NCBI RefSeq assembly: GCF_042477335.2
Contig: NC_091250.1
Coordinates: 133,645,384-133,709,383 of the forward strand
Direction of reading: 5' to 3'
Source: Ovis canadensis
Lineage: Eukaryota; Chordata; Mammalia; Artiodactyla; Bovidae
DNA length: 64,000 nt
The position numbers and the translations under genes were made by a program. The notes beneath the pieces are model-generated. The model was not told the DNA's origin and made no database searches. It worked only from the letters and a program-made list of their open reading frames with translations. This document shows positions 34,911-46,306 of the stretch, piece by piece; position 1 is the first letter of the stretch, and each line of letters opens with the position of its first letter.

Positions 34911-35354
34911 TGTGAGCTCAGCTGGGGTGACTCATATGTCCTGAGCTAAGGTGGAGTGACTCCCACACAGTGACTCCGGGCGGGGTGAGCCCTACACCGT
35001 GAGCCCGGGTGGGGTGACTCTACACCATGAGCCCGGGCGGGGTGAGCCCTACACCGTGAGCCCGGGTGGGGTGACTCTACACCATGAGCCCGGGTGGGGT
35101 GAGCCCTACACCATGAGCCCGGGTGGGGTGAGCCCTACACCGTGAGCCCGGGTGGGGTGAGCCCTACACTGTGAGCCCGGGTGGGGTGACTCTACACCAT
35201 GAGCCCGGGCGGGGTGAGCCCTACACCGTGAGCCCGGGTGGGGTGACTCTACACCATGAGCCCGGGTGGGGTGACTACACCGTGAGCCCGGGTGGGGTGA
35301 CTACACCGTGAGCCCGGGTGGGGTGAGCCCTACACTGTGAGCCCGGGTGGGATA
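34911..35354. repeat. GAGCCCGGGTGGGGTGA minisatellite, about 17 units
   Basis: Units of 25, 28 and 29 bp share the core GAGCCCGGG(T/C)GGGGTGA. Many pair up as a two-unit higher-order form: one unit continues CTCTACACCAT and the next GCCCTACACCGT. The first three units are more diverged, so the array probably grew from left to right. Confidence 0.9.
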
Positions 35355-37669
35355 TAGACTGCTTGTGGGGACCCGCCCCCAGGTCTCCCCCAGGAAGGGG
35401 GTGGGCCCTGTAGAGACCACCTGACCTCAGGACCCTCCATGGGTTGAAGGGTGACCGTGTGAGGTGGGTGCCTTTGCCCTCCGGCCCAGGCCTCTCTCCC
35501 CAGCTGTGGAGTGCCAGCTGCTGCCGGCCCGGTGGGGCCCTGGCCTGATGCTCTCAGGGTGGCTGCGCTGAACACAGGAGCTTGTTTCCAAAATGCTGCC
35601 CCTCCGACTCCACTGAGGATGGTGTTGAGGGGAGGTCCCGAACCCCGAGTCCCCGTGGACTGAAGGGAGGTCCCGAAGGCTGCTGGCCTGGCCCCCCCGC
35701 GTCCGTTCCCCAGGCCCGGTGGTCGCCCCCCACCCCGTGTCACCGCAGAGCTGAGACACGCGGTGCTGGAAGGCGGGTCCAGGGACTCCGCAGCACTTCT
35801 CGCGGCGACCAGGGCATCCTGTCTGTCAGCCCTGCCCTGGGCTCGCCTCTGCGGGCCTGGCCCAGCAGTGGAGCCAGACCCCTGGCGTGTGCACGGAGCT
35901 GGGTGCACGCGTGTCAGCGGGGGGCCCAATGACCGGGGCAGCAAGGCCTGTTTCCCGGAGCCGGCCCCTTGCCTGCCCACCCAGCCTCCAGCAAGCCCCA
36001 CAGCCCCCGGATACCCCCGCCCCGTCTGCTCCCGCGGCCTCCGCTCCCAGGGAGCAGCTCGTGCCTGGACGTGGCCGTCAGCCCTCCTGGAGACTGCAGG
36101 GGTTGCTTGGCCCCCTGACCTTGGTTCTGTGTCCAGGAAACCCTATTCAGAGCCGTCAGAGCAGGGCTGACAAGTTCTGATCTTGTCCCCTGTCAGAGCT
36201 GAAACTTTGTATTTTACGTCAAGCTTTTCTTGGTTTAACTTCCTTTGCAAAAGTGTGAGTTTCAGGAGGCCCACCCAGTGGCCGGGGCGTGAGGCTGAGT
36301 GCATCGGTGGCGGGGGCGTTTCCTCAGCCCGGAAGCTCGGGTTGGCCCGCGACCTCCGTGCTGGCCGCCCGCTTCCCGCTGCCACGACTGTCTCCTGGGT
36401 TTTCACGCTCCGCGTGCTGAAGTAGTTCCCTGAGAACGGGCTCGGGCACTTGACTTTGTGAAACCCTGTGTGTCTGACGTGCCCTCCCGGTCTTGTGGGC
36501 AGGTGGGGCTGGGGCTTAGCACTGAAATCCCCAGCGCGCCCCCTGCCGAGAGCGGAAGTTCAGGGCAACTCGGTCAGAACACCAGCTGCTCGTCAGTAGA
36601 CTCTTATCTCCACGTGGATGTGGACTCACAAGGCTCTGCGAACTTGGGACTACGCTACTTTGAGGCTTCTCGAAAAGCAGGCACAGAGACACACGGGGCC
36701 AAACGGAGGGGAGGCCGGAGAGCTGGTGTGCACGGGTGCACACGTGTGAGCTTGTTCGGGGAAGCTTGGGTGCCAGGGCACAGAGCAGCACGGCGGGTCT
36801 CTGTGCCCGGAGGGTGGGCAGAGCAGCCTCCCCGACGACAGGACCGCAAAGGGGCAGAGCTCGAGGGGGAACCGGCTGGCGCTGCCTGCCCCCACGGCAG
36901 GTTCAGCCTCGGAGGGGCTGGGACAGCCGAGGGCCAGGCATGCCCCGACGGTGGTCCTGCCATCCGCAGCACCGAGCGGAACCTGGCCTCCCCTCCATCA
37001 AGCTGCCCCCACCGTGGTCCCTTCAGGAGCCCAGGGTGGCTGCCTCAGCCCTCTGCCCTTCACCTGGGCCCTGGGCAGGGCGCTGGGGGCCAGCGGTCTG
37101 GGGTGGCCGACCTGAGCAGGACAGTGGGCAGGGGCAGGCCCTCTCCCTGTGGCCTCCGAGTCGCTGCCTAGCTGGCCCCATCCTGCCTGGGCCCAGAGAG
37201 GCCTGGGGCCTGCATTTGCCGTAGCGCCAGCCAGACCGCCCCCAGCTGCTCTGGGCCCAGGCCCAGCTGGATTCGCAGAAGTGATTTTCCAGCAAAAAAC
37301 AACATCAGGGAGAAGCGCGGAGAGCAGGGCCAGCTGCAGGCTCTTCCGGGCTCTCTGCCCCGGCCGTCAGCGCTCCCCTCGTAAAGAGAACCATCTGGTC
37401 CCCTGGGCTGGCAGCCGGCACTTAGCAGAGAACCTCAGGCCCCCGTGACCAGCCCAGCCAGCGGCTCACCACATGCAGCCCTGGAAGAGACACCCTATTC
37501 CTGTCCTGAGTCTCTGACCCTTTGGCCTCAGACCCGAGGCACACTGAGTTCCTGGGGGGGGCTCTTGCTCCCCGAGACCCCCACACAGCTGACCCGGCTG
37601 TTTCTTCTGGTGATGCCGGGATCTGGTGACGGCCACGTGGGGCCGCGTCGTGGGGATGAGTCACTGTTC
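35355..37669. other. Gene-free intergenic DNA
   Basis: GC-rich sequence with no repeat family or coding pattern that I can support. Open frames of 60-240 codons occur on both strands and overlap, as expected from composition. Confidence 0.5.
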
Positions 37670-38125
37670 ACGTCCCCTCCTCGTGCCTTCTGCCTTTCGC
37701 TGTTACAAACAGCAGCTCAGCCTGAAGCTTGTCCTTGGACCACTGTCCTGGGGGATTCCCAGGAGTGGCAGCTCACGCAACATCCACCCCGTATAGTCCA
37801 GGGAAATGTGCCCACACTGGCCAATTTAAACGTGTGTGAGCACTGCTTCTCCTCAGCCACTAGGACACCCTGGCCGTCGAGCTTCCCAGCTCACAGTGAT
37901 GTCACAGCGGGACCCGGAGCCCCTGTGTCTGCTTGTCTCCTGTGAGGCTGCACACTGCCCATGGCTCCAGGTCCTGGGATGTATCTTTGTTCATTTCCTA
38001 TTTGGGAGATTATGGATGGTCTTTTTCTTATTGACTTCTAAGAGCTCTTTATATATTAAGGAATCAAACTGACCTACAACATGAGTTGTAAATAGTTTCT
38101 CCTGTTGTTGGTTTACAAACACCTT
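37670..38125 (-). mobile_element. Old antisense L1 ORF2 fragment
   Basis: On the minus strand, about 38110-37990 reads as an L1 ORF2 C-terminal string including LIYKELLEVNKKK. Flanking sequence back to about 37670 is more decayed. A Bov-tA SINE (38126-38311) interrupts it at its right side. Confidence 0.65.
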
Positions 38126-38311
38126 GGGCTCCCCTGGCGGCTCAGCTGGTAAAGAGCCTGCCTGCACTGCGGGAGACCTGGGTTCAGTCCCTGGGTCGGG
38201 AAGGTCCCCTGGATAAGGGGAAGGCTCCCCACTCCAGTATTCTGGCCTGGAGCAGGCCATGGACAGTCCATGGGATCGTGAAGAGTTGGCCACGACTGAG
38301 CGACTTTCGCT
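38126..38311 (+). mobile_element. Bov-tA SINE
   Basis: Complete copy from GGGCTCCCCTGGCGGCTCAG to CACGACTGAGCGACTTTCGC, with a clear tRNA-like head, inserted at an L1 remnant. Confidence 0.9.
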
Positions 38312-40798
38312 GCAGACGCGCTTTCTGCCTTTTCTCAGGAAGGCTGGCCCCGTGCATGCTGTCTTCACCTGGGAGCTGGCCCCACCCAGGCCCGGGGCCC
38401 AGGCTCAGGTGAGACCCTCCTCCCCTCGTGCCAGGAGCTTACCAGGAGTGGAGGCAGAAGGAGGGCCCCAAGGGGGAGGCTGCCGGGCCCCCAGGAGACT
38501 CACTCCGATGGAGGCAAAGGGCTTCAGTCCAGGGCGGCTGACGTCTGGGTCCTCCTCGGTCCAGAAACTAAGGTGTCCCCCGGGGAAGACAGCCCCCGAC
38601 CCACAGCCGAGTCAGGGCTGGTGGGCGGCGCCTGAGCGCAGAGCCGAGCATCTGACCGAGAGAAGGGGCGGCGCCCCGCCCTTTGCTGTCCGTGCCGGCG
38701 AAACGCACTGTCCTCGGCAAACGTCCGGCCTCACAGGCCGCTGCTGGGCCCCCTGCTGGCTGTGTGTCCCCCAAATCCACACACAGCCCTCCATCGTCCT
38801 GGAGCGGCTCCCCCCGCCCCCACCACGGCCCTGCTGGAGGAAGCGGCTCTTCCCAGCTCCTCCTCCTCGCCTGGCCCCGCCCGTGGCTGACCCTTGTGTT
38901 CTGTCTGGCGTGAGCGGGGCCTGTCCCCTGGGTCGGCGCTGCAGGTGCAGTGGGCAGAGGTCAGACCTGGAGTCAGCCCTGCCCCCACCCCCAGCACAGG
39001 GACGAGGCCAGGGGCTGGGCAGGGGAGGGGCGGGCAGAGGCATCCCTGTGAAGGGGGCCAGGCTGGGCCCTTGGGGACGAGAGACAGGAGAGAGGCCACC
39101 ACCATCACTCTCGGGAGGCCCACCCGAGGCCTCGGCTGGCCGCCCCGTGCCCTGTCCCAGGGGGCCTTGTAACCGGGTGGGGGCAGGCTGAGGTGGCAGC
39201 CCCCGGTCAGGGCTGGGGGCCACCCTGCCAACAAAGCCATGAGTGTTTTAACAGATGGAACATCCTGGAAATTGCTGAGGAAAAGCCGGTCCTTGGGCCC
39301 ATGAGGCTTGGCTGGGGCGACCGCAGGAGGGGCAGGGGGGAGGGGCGCAGGCTGGACACGGTGGGGTGTCCGATGGCCTGGCCCCACCCCAGGCTGTGCG
39401 TATTTGCAATGGAATTCCTAGGCCTGATGTTCATGCCCCCGGAGCCCCGAGGAGCCCCCTGGAGGCCCCCAGGACCCCCCCAGCCAGTGCCGGGCGTTGG
39501 GCCCGTCCAGCCACTCCGCACAACCTGGAGCACCCTTCACCCCACTGCCTCCAGGCCCCTGATGGGGGAGTTTGTGGTAACCTGGTCTGTGCTGCTGCTT
39601 AGCTGTGCCCACCACTTGGGGCCACCCACCCCAGGCCAGTCACATGGACCCCACGGACCCTCACGTCCCCACTCGGACCAGGGTGGCCTCTGTGCCCTCA
39701 GCCCCTTCCCGGCCGGGGCACGGGGTTTGGGGGTAGAGAGGACAGGGTGGGCCATCATGTCCACCTGGTACCCCCAGGAGAGCTCCAGGTGGGGCCAGGG
39801 GCCAGAGGGCTCCCCAGAACCCCCTCTGGAGCCTGGGGAGCAGCTCCTGCAGGCTGCTGGCTCTGAGCCCCCAGCCTGTGAAAGGCTTGAGTGGCGGGAG
39901 CAGCCCCACGGGGCCCACTGTCCGGGGCAGCGAGGGGGGACCTGTGCACTGGGTGCCCGGGTGCTCCTGGCAGGGGTGTTGGGTGAGGGGGACGTCCACC
40001 CCTGGGTCGACCCCACCCTCTCTGAGGCCTGGCCAGACGGGGTGGACCCAGGGGTGCCAGTGGGGCTCCAGGGTGGTGGGTGCTAGGCTGTGACCTGGCT
40101 TCCCCGAGGGAGACGCAGGCTCTTGTTTACGACACCCGCCACGCGTCCCCAGTGCAGCTCCCCTAAGGACGAGGCGCGAGGAGGATGGGCCTGGCCTGCA
40201 GCCCCTCCCCCGGTGATGCCAGCCCAGACCCAAGTCTCCCCTGGACCAGCCCTCGGAGCCCACTGTGCGCTGTCCGAGAGCCCCCCAGAGCACACACACA
40301 CACACACGCCCCACTGCAACCTCACGCAGCCCAGATACCAGGAGAAACAGTCAGAAGCCACAGGTGAGCTCACGAGGAAATCTGTACGCTAAACTAACAT
40401 TCAGACAGCAAAGCAACTCCCAGTTAGAAACGCTGACAAGAGGAGTGTGGCGTTTACGACAGCGACACCCGTCGCAGATCTTCAAAGCTCAGACTCCTCG
40501 CCAGATCTCCTGGGAGAAAACCCCAGGAGGCGGCCGGCAGCCCACTGTCCTGCCACCCGGAGACAGCTGAGCTGCTCTAGATGCACCTGGGCCCGTAGAG
40601 CAGAACAAGGCGGGAACAGCTGAGAGGGGCCTGAAGGCGTGGGCGGGGAGGACTCTGTCTTCACCAGATGTCAGCGCCGGTTCCCTGCCCAGAAGGTGGG
40701 TGGAGCTGACACCCAAGGGGCTCACACGCCCCGGGGGGCGGGGGGCGCCTTCTCCTCTCAGCAGGAGGCAGGCCACCCCTCCAAGGTTCCAACCCAGC
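38312..40798. other. Gene-free intergenic DNA
   Basis: GC-rich sequence with overlapping spurious frames and a short (CA)n at about 40291-40307. Nothing else can be supported. Confidence 0.5.
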
Positions 40799-40880
40799 TG
40801 TTGCTGCTGCTGCTGCTGCTAAGTCGCTTCAGTCGTGTCCGACTCTGTGCGACCCCATAGATGGCAGCCCACCAGCTGAT
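40799..40880 (-). mobile_element. Bov-A SINE fragment with CTG microsatellite
   Basis: (TGC)n followed by AAGTCGCTTCAGTCGTGTCC is the antisense of the Bov-A2 3' end and its trinucleotide tail. Only about 80 bp is present before the match is lost. Confidence 0.75.
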
Positions 40881-41308
40881 GCCCCTCACACATGCCTCGT
40901 GCCCCCTTCAAGCAGGGTTCAAGAGGTCACGTGACTATTTCTGGCCAAGGACAGAAGCGATACTTGTGAGGCTGTTATAAACTGACACACCAACCATCTC
41001 CTGCAAGTCAACAATCAGTAGATGAAGAGCTGAGTGTGCGCACAGCACACACAGGCTCCCGATGACTGACACGGACAGCCAGCAAGCGCGTGCACGATCG
41101 CTCGGCGTCTGCGGTCATCAGGGAAAGCCGGTCAGCAGGTCAGGGCTTCACGCCCACCGGGTCGGCAGCCGCTGGGGGCCCAGGGGGTTGCTCCGGAATG
41201 TCAGAGAGCCGCCCCCCAGCCCCACAGGCCTGTGCACACACGGATGTCCACACGAGGTACAGGTGTCGTCACAGACGTTCCAGCAGCCAGCAGGCGGGAA
41301 CAGCGCGC
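40881..41308. other. Gene-free intergenic DNA
   Basis: I see nothing specific here. Confidence 0.4.
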
Positions 41309-41590
41309 TGCTGTTGGCAGATGAGTCGATGAACAAAACGTGGTCCGTCCACACAGGGATGCTGTTGGCAGATGAGTCGATGAACAAAACGTGGTCCGTC
41401 CACACAGGGAGCACTCCCAGCTCGTCCACGCAGGGAGCACTCCTCAGCTCGTCCACGCAGGGAGCACTCCCAGCTCGTCCACGCAGGGAGCACTCCCAGC
41501 TCGTCCACGCAGGGAGCACTCCCAGCTCGTCCACGCAGGGAGCACTCCCAGCTCGTCCACGCAGGGAGCACTCCGCAGCTCTAGTGAGGA
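41309..41590. repeat. 51-bp duplication continuing into a 26-bp minisatellite
   Basis: 41309-41359 and 41360-41410 are two copies of a 51-bp unit ending CGTCCACACAGGGA. From 41411 a 26-bp unit ending CGTCCACGCAGGGA repeats six times (one copy is 27 bp), then breaks off near 41580. The shared end suggests the short array arose from the longer unit. Confidence 0.92.
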
Positions 41591-42716
41591 GGCCGGCCCT
41601 GGCGCCTGCAGGAACAGGGAGAAAGGAACCTCAAAATCACGACGTGGTGTGAAGGACGAGCCCCGAAGGTTGCACGCAGGCTGCACGTGTGTGGACGCCG
41701 CGCACGGGCCGACCCCGCGAGGCAGAGCGTGGGCCCCAGGGGCAGGGAGGGTGGGTGGACAGCTAGAGGGGACGACCGCTGTGATGGACACGGGGACTCT
41801 GGGGTGCAGTGGGAAGGTTCTGGACACTATGAACAAGCCAAAGGCCACTGAAGCGCGTGCTTTCAGAGGGTGGGTCTCTGTCCCGTGAGCGGCATCTCCG
41901 AAAAGCTGGGGTGCTGCCCCATCCGTCTTCAGGGGCCTACGGGGCCGCAGAAGGTGCGCTGGGTCCTGAGCGCAGCTCGTCCCGGGAGGACGTGCAGAGG
42001 GTGGCGGCCCCGAGGCCGTGTGGACCCCGGCTCTCCTGCCGGTCAGGCCAGCGTGACCCTCTTCTCTGAGGGCCTCTGTCCGCCCCCGTGGTTTCTGAGG
42101 CCTGGACTGCGGGGCAGAGGCCTGTGCTCCAGAGCACCCGCGGCCCATCCAGAGAGATGTCCGGGTGGGGACGGCCAGCCCCACGCTGCAGGCTGGCAGA
42201 GAGCCGGGTGGAGAACAACGCCTCTCCAGAGAGGCTCCAGCCCAGGGAGGGGCGTGGGGAGGGGAGCGGGGGCCTGGGCTCCTCCCCGCCCCTGCCCCCC
42301 AGGGCCCTGTCTGTCTGTGCATCCGTGAGTCCTCCCAGAGGGCTACTGGGGCCGGGCGGGTGGGGGGGGCGCCCACACCTGGCTTGCAGCTGCCGGGCCT
42401 CAGGCTTCCTGCTGAAGAAGGGCCGCCTGGCAGGGTGCAGCAGGAGCCTCATCCCCGGGCAGCTCGCTCACGGTTCACACGTCCTCCGCAGGCCGCCACA
42501 TCGGGCAGCTGGCGGTGCGGTGCTGCGCCGGCAAGCCGCCCGGGACCTCCTCCTCTGATTGGCATCCTTGCTTGTGCCCAGTGCTGGTCGGTCTAAGGCC
42601 AGACCTCCTCACGGCAGCCTCAGTCCCTCACCTGGGGCAGGGCGCCCCGTCGTCCGGCGCCTCAGCTCCCGGCCGCTGGAGGACTGCTCCCAGCTCCTTG
42701 TGCAGGATGGCACGTG
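41591..42716. other. Gene-free intergenic DNA
   Basis: GC-rich, no recognisable repeat or gene. Confidence 0.45.
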
Positions 42717-42845
42717 TGTGTGTGTGCGCGTTTAGGCTCAGTCGTGTGCAACTCGGTGAGCCCGGGCCCACCAGGCTCCTCTGCCCCATAGAACTCTCCA
42801 AGCAGGAACGCTGGAGTGGGCTGCCATCTCCTCCCCCGAGGATGG
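42717..42845 (-). mobile_element. Bov-A/Bov-tA SINE fragment, antisense
   Basis: A short GT run is followed by the antisense SINE body (CACCAGGCTCCTCTG then GGAGTGGGCTGCCATCTCCT). The head is missing. Confidence 0.7.
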
Positions 42846-43390
42846 TGTTTATGGCTGAATCAAACACCATTTGACGCACTGGCTCTCTGTGTGGCCTCGC
42901 TCATATATTCCGGAATCCTGCTCCGGGCTCCATTCTGGGCACCAGACTTAGTCTCTGTCACCAGCACACGGATGGGGTTTCCACGGTTGCAGGTATATTC
43001 TGAGTCATGTGAACACTGGCCCCCAGATGAGCTGATGTTCGTCAAGCCCTTGCCTGGCGTCGCCGGCTGCCACAGGTCCCCAGGCCTCGCGTGGGACCGC
43101 CCACCACACCCCCTCAACAGCCGCGGGGCCCGGAGCTCTGGGCTCAGTGGCACCCAAGGCCACTCAGCTGGCTCTGGACCGCGCCGGCCCCTCGCCTCCC
43201 TCCCTCCACAGCGGCCCTCCACGGAGACCGCAGGCTCCGCGGCGGGAAAGGCTGGGGCCCACCAGGAGCATGTGCACCCTCTCGGCGGCTCCCCAGGCCT
43301 CCGGGAGCCAGCATCTTTCCATCCGGTCAGGTCTCGGCTGCTCAGCGCCCAGCAGGTGTGGGTCTCCTCCTGCTGCGGGGGAGTCTGACC

Positions 43391-43462
43391 TGTGGGCAGA
43401 CTGCCGCTCTCCACGTTTGGTGCCCCTGTGGGCAGACTGCCGCTCTCCACGGTTGGCGCCCC
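43391..43462. repeat. 36-bp tandem duplication
   Basis: Copies at 43391-43426 and 43427-43462 share TGTGGGCAGACTGCCGCTCT and differ at about two positions. Since 36 is a multiple of three, frames pass through it. Confidence 0.85.
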
Positions 43463-43839
43463 TCTGTGGCACCGTGCCCTCGCCACGCACACGGCAAGGC
43501 TGTGCCCGGGCCCCTGGCAGCCAAGCGAAGGCTGGCCGAGTAGCAACCAGGAGGCCCCAGCGGGCTGGCGTGGCCGCCTCCAACACGCAGCCACAGGAGA
43601 GGTGGCAGCCGCTCCCCACCACGCTCCCCCACCCTAGGCTGGGCCCTGCAGCCCAGGACACAGCCCCAGGGGCCAGAGGAGAGGTGTGGCGGAGGGGGCG
43701 GTTCCTGGGCCTGGGGGAGCAGAGAGGACCTCAGATGCGAGAGCTGCGAACGCCTTGCCCGCTCTGTCACCTCTCTGCTCGGGCTGGCCCACCACGCTGC
43801 CGCTGCTGCAAATGGGATCTCTGCTGCCTCCGCTTCTGG

Positions 43840-45300
43840 GTGCTCAACGTTCAGGAAATTACTGGCTTTTGCATATTTATCTGGTATTATTTTATTATTC
43901 ATTTTTAATTTTTTAAACTAGGGGATATGTGGAAACCTCTAGATTTATAATCATAGCCGCACTAAGAATTTCACCGATTTTTTTTGAAGGTTAGGGCCAC
44001 TTATTTTTCTTCTCTTACTGGATTTGCAAGAACCTCCAACAAAATGTTGAATTACAAAGACAAAGGGTGCTCAGCGCTTTCTCCTGCGTTTCTGAGACAG
44101 TTTTGTGTTTCCCACGCAGCCTGATGTTGGCCTTTTGTGGGCAAAATTGTTACCTGTTCTTTTTCTGTTTTAATCGATATCATTCTTAATAAAATTGCTG
44201 AATTCTGCCACGTTTCTTTTCGGCACTTACTGGTCTGGTTTTATCTGTTTTCTGTGCTGATCCGTCCCTGGAAGTTATCTGAGCGGGTCGCTGAGCCGCT
44301 CCTGGGAGGCTGGCGTAGGCCCTTGTGGCGCGCAACCCTGCAGACTCGCCGCCAGGCGCTCTGCCACCACGTGGTTCAGACTTCTTCTGTCCTCTCCATT
44401 CATAAGCGACATCTGTCTACAGTTTTCTGAAATACATCAAGTTCTTGTGTTAAATTTTGCCGGTTTCATGAGGTGAATTAGTTTTCCACGTTTTTATGTG
44501 TCTCAGAACAGGTAAAGTGACGGTGGAATAGCTTTTCTGGTGGCTTCAGGTCAGCTCGCAGTCAGCTGTGAGCATCTGTCCCTGGCGCTTTTCCCCACTC
44601 GTCCATTTTAGGCCGCCTTCCCAGGTCCCTGCGTCCGCCGGCTCCTGTCTTCCTTGCTGTGAGTTATTTTGGTGGCTTGCATTCACTACGAAATTGCCAG
44701 TTTGCCTCAAGCTTCTGACAACTGCCCCAGACGGCAAGCGGTGCCCTGTGTCATCCCCAGCTCTTCTGTCCCCGAGTCTCCTTTCTCGTTCCTAATTATA
44801 GGCGGTTTCTGAATTTCATGTGCAGAGTCTAAATCCAGACTGCCACCCCTGCCTCAGGCTCTCGGGAGCAGCGGCTCCTCTGATTTTCTCTTAGAGGAAA
44901 CGCTTTATCGTTTCTCGTTTTTACTCGTTCGCTGCTTCACTGATTTCTGCTCTTACCCTCATAATTTCCTCTTTCCGCTCTTTGAAAGGTCTCTTATTCG
45001 AATTCTAATTCCCAAAGACGGTCAGGAAATCGCTCACTGCTGCTCTTTCCTCAGAGAATCTGAGCCCGGGTCGACAGAGCCCAAGGGCTCAGCTGAGACG
45101 CTAAGATTTCCAGAGAGCCTGCGTGCTCAGATTTCATTTCCTGCTTTATCTAAGTTTCCCTGGAAATGTCTTTCTTAGTTTCCGAGTAATCAAGATCGGG
45201 GGATGTGTTTAAAATTTATTTAAAATTCTGTTGGATTATAATAAGATTTTTGTTGAGCTACTTTTTTAGCTCATTGAGGTTTCCTTTGCGGGCGAGTCGA
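43840..45300 (-). mobile_element. AT-rich block of old antisense L1
   Basis: An abrupt change to AT-rich DNA. 43850-44480 follows the antisense strand of L1 ORF2, with a phrase near CAAGAACCTCCAACAAAATG. 44500-45300 is similar in style but too decayed to align by eye. No coding capacity remains. Confidence 0.5.
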
Positions 45301-46195
45301 CGTCACAGCCTCATAGTACAATGTTTTCCCTGTGGAGCGTGAAGACTGGTTCCTACACCCACTTCTGCTGGTTTTTCAGCTGCCAGGAGCCCCGGCCATG
45401 GTGAGGGCTGGGAGCATGCCCGCCTGCACCCACAGTCCCGGCGCTGCCTCTCAGGGGGCTTTCTGAAGCGTCCCCCGGCTCGCATGTTCACAGCTCCCCG
45501 CCGTGGGCTAGCTCAGGGGGCAAAGGCGGGCGCCGGCGCGCCCAGTCTCGCGGCAGCCTCCCTGCGGGGCCTGCCTCGCGCCGCCGCGGGCCTCTTGTGG
45601 ACCTCGCCGTGTGCCTCCGCGCCGCTTCCCAGGCTGCGCTGGCCTTTTTCTGGAACTCTCCCTGGATGGGCCACGTGGGTGCCAAGCTCACAGCAGCTGC
45701 TTCTGGGCTCGCCAGGATCCTGGGCGGCGCCCCCCTGCCCCCGTGACCCACAGGGGTGACATCGCAGTGTCCTCAGCTCCCGGGTTGCTGATGAGAACTC
45801 CAGGCCTCTTCATATTTTCTGTCTTGAAATCACATGTTCCGATGACAGGCTTGAAAATTTTCCCTCCTGCGGGTTTGTGAGACCAACGAGGGTGCCAGCG
45901 AACCCCCAGCAGCTTCCGCGGGCCTCTGCTTGGTACCCGCCGGGCGGTCCCCCACCTTCCTCTGCGCTCTCGCGGTCAGTGACCCCCGCTGGACATCGTG
46001 TGTTTGCTCAGTGGTTGGTGGTGGAGGTGAGCGGTTGCGACCTAGGAGGGCTCCTTCGAGCCTGGCAGACCCCGTGTCCAGACAGGGGAGGGGAGGCCAC
46101 GAGAGGCAGACAGCCTCTCTGAGGGCGCACAGCTGGTGCGCGAGGGGCACTGCGCCCCTTACCCTGGAGCAGGGGACCTCCTTGGGCTTGACCCC
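45301..46195. other. Gene-free GC-rich intergenic DNA
   Basis: No recognisable feature. 45480-45620 is locally CpG-rich. Confidence 0.4.
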
Positions 46196-46306
46196 GTGGG
46201 CGTGGCCCCACATGGGCGTGTTCTCTCGTGGGCGTGGCCGCCCGTGGGTGTGGCCCGATTGGGCGTGGCTCCAGTGGGCGTGGTCTCCCGTGGGCGTTAC
46301 CCTGTA
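46196..46306. repeat. 16-bp array of GTGGGCGTGG boxes
   Basis: Seven units start at 46196, 46212, 46228, 46244, 46259, 46274 and 46290. Each carries GGGCGTG or a one-base variant. The core is the complement of CACGCCC, a known KLF/SP-type zinc-finger site. Confidence 0.85.

Noticed and set aside
41391-41590. Regular short repeats resembling a CRISPR array
   Set aside because: Units abut with no unique spacers, and the genome is a vertebrate. Minisatellite.
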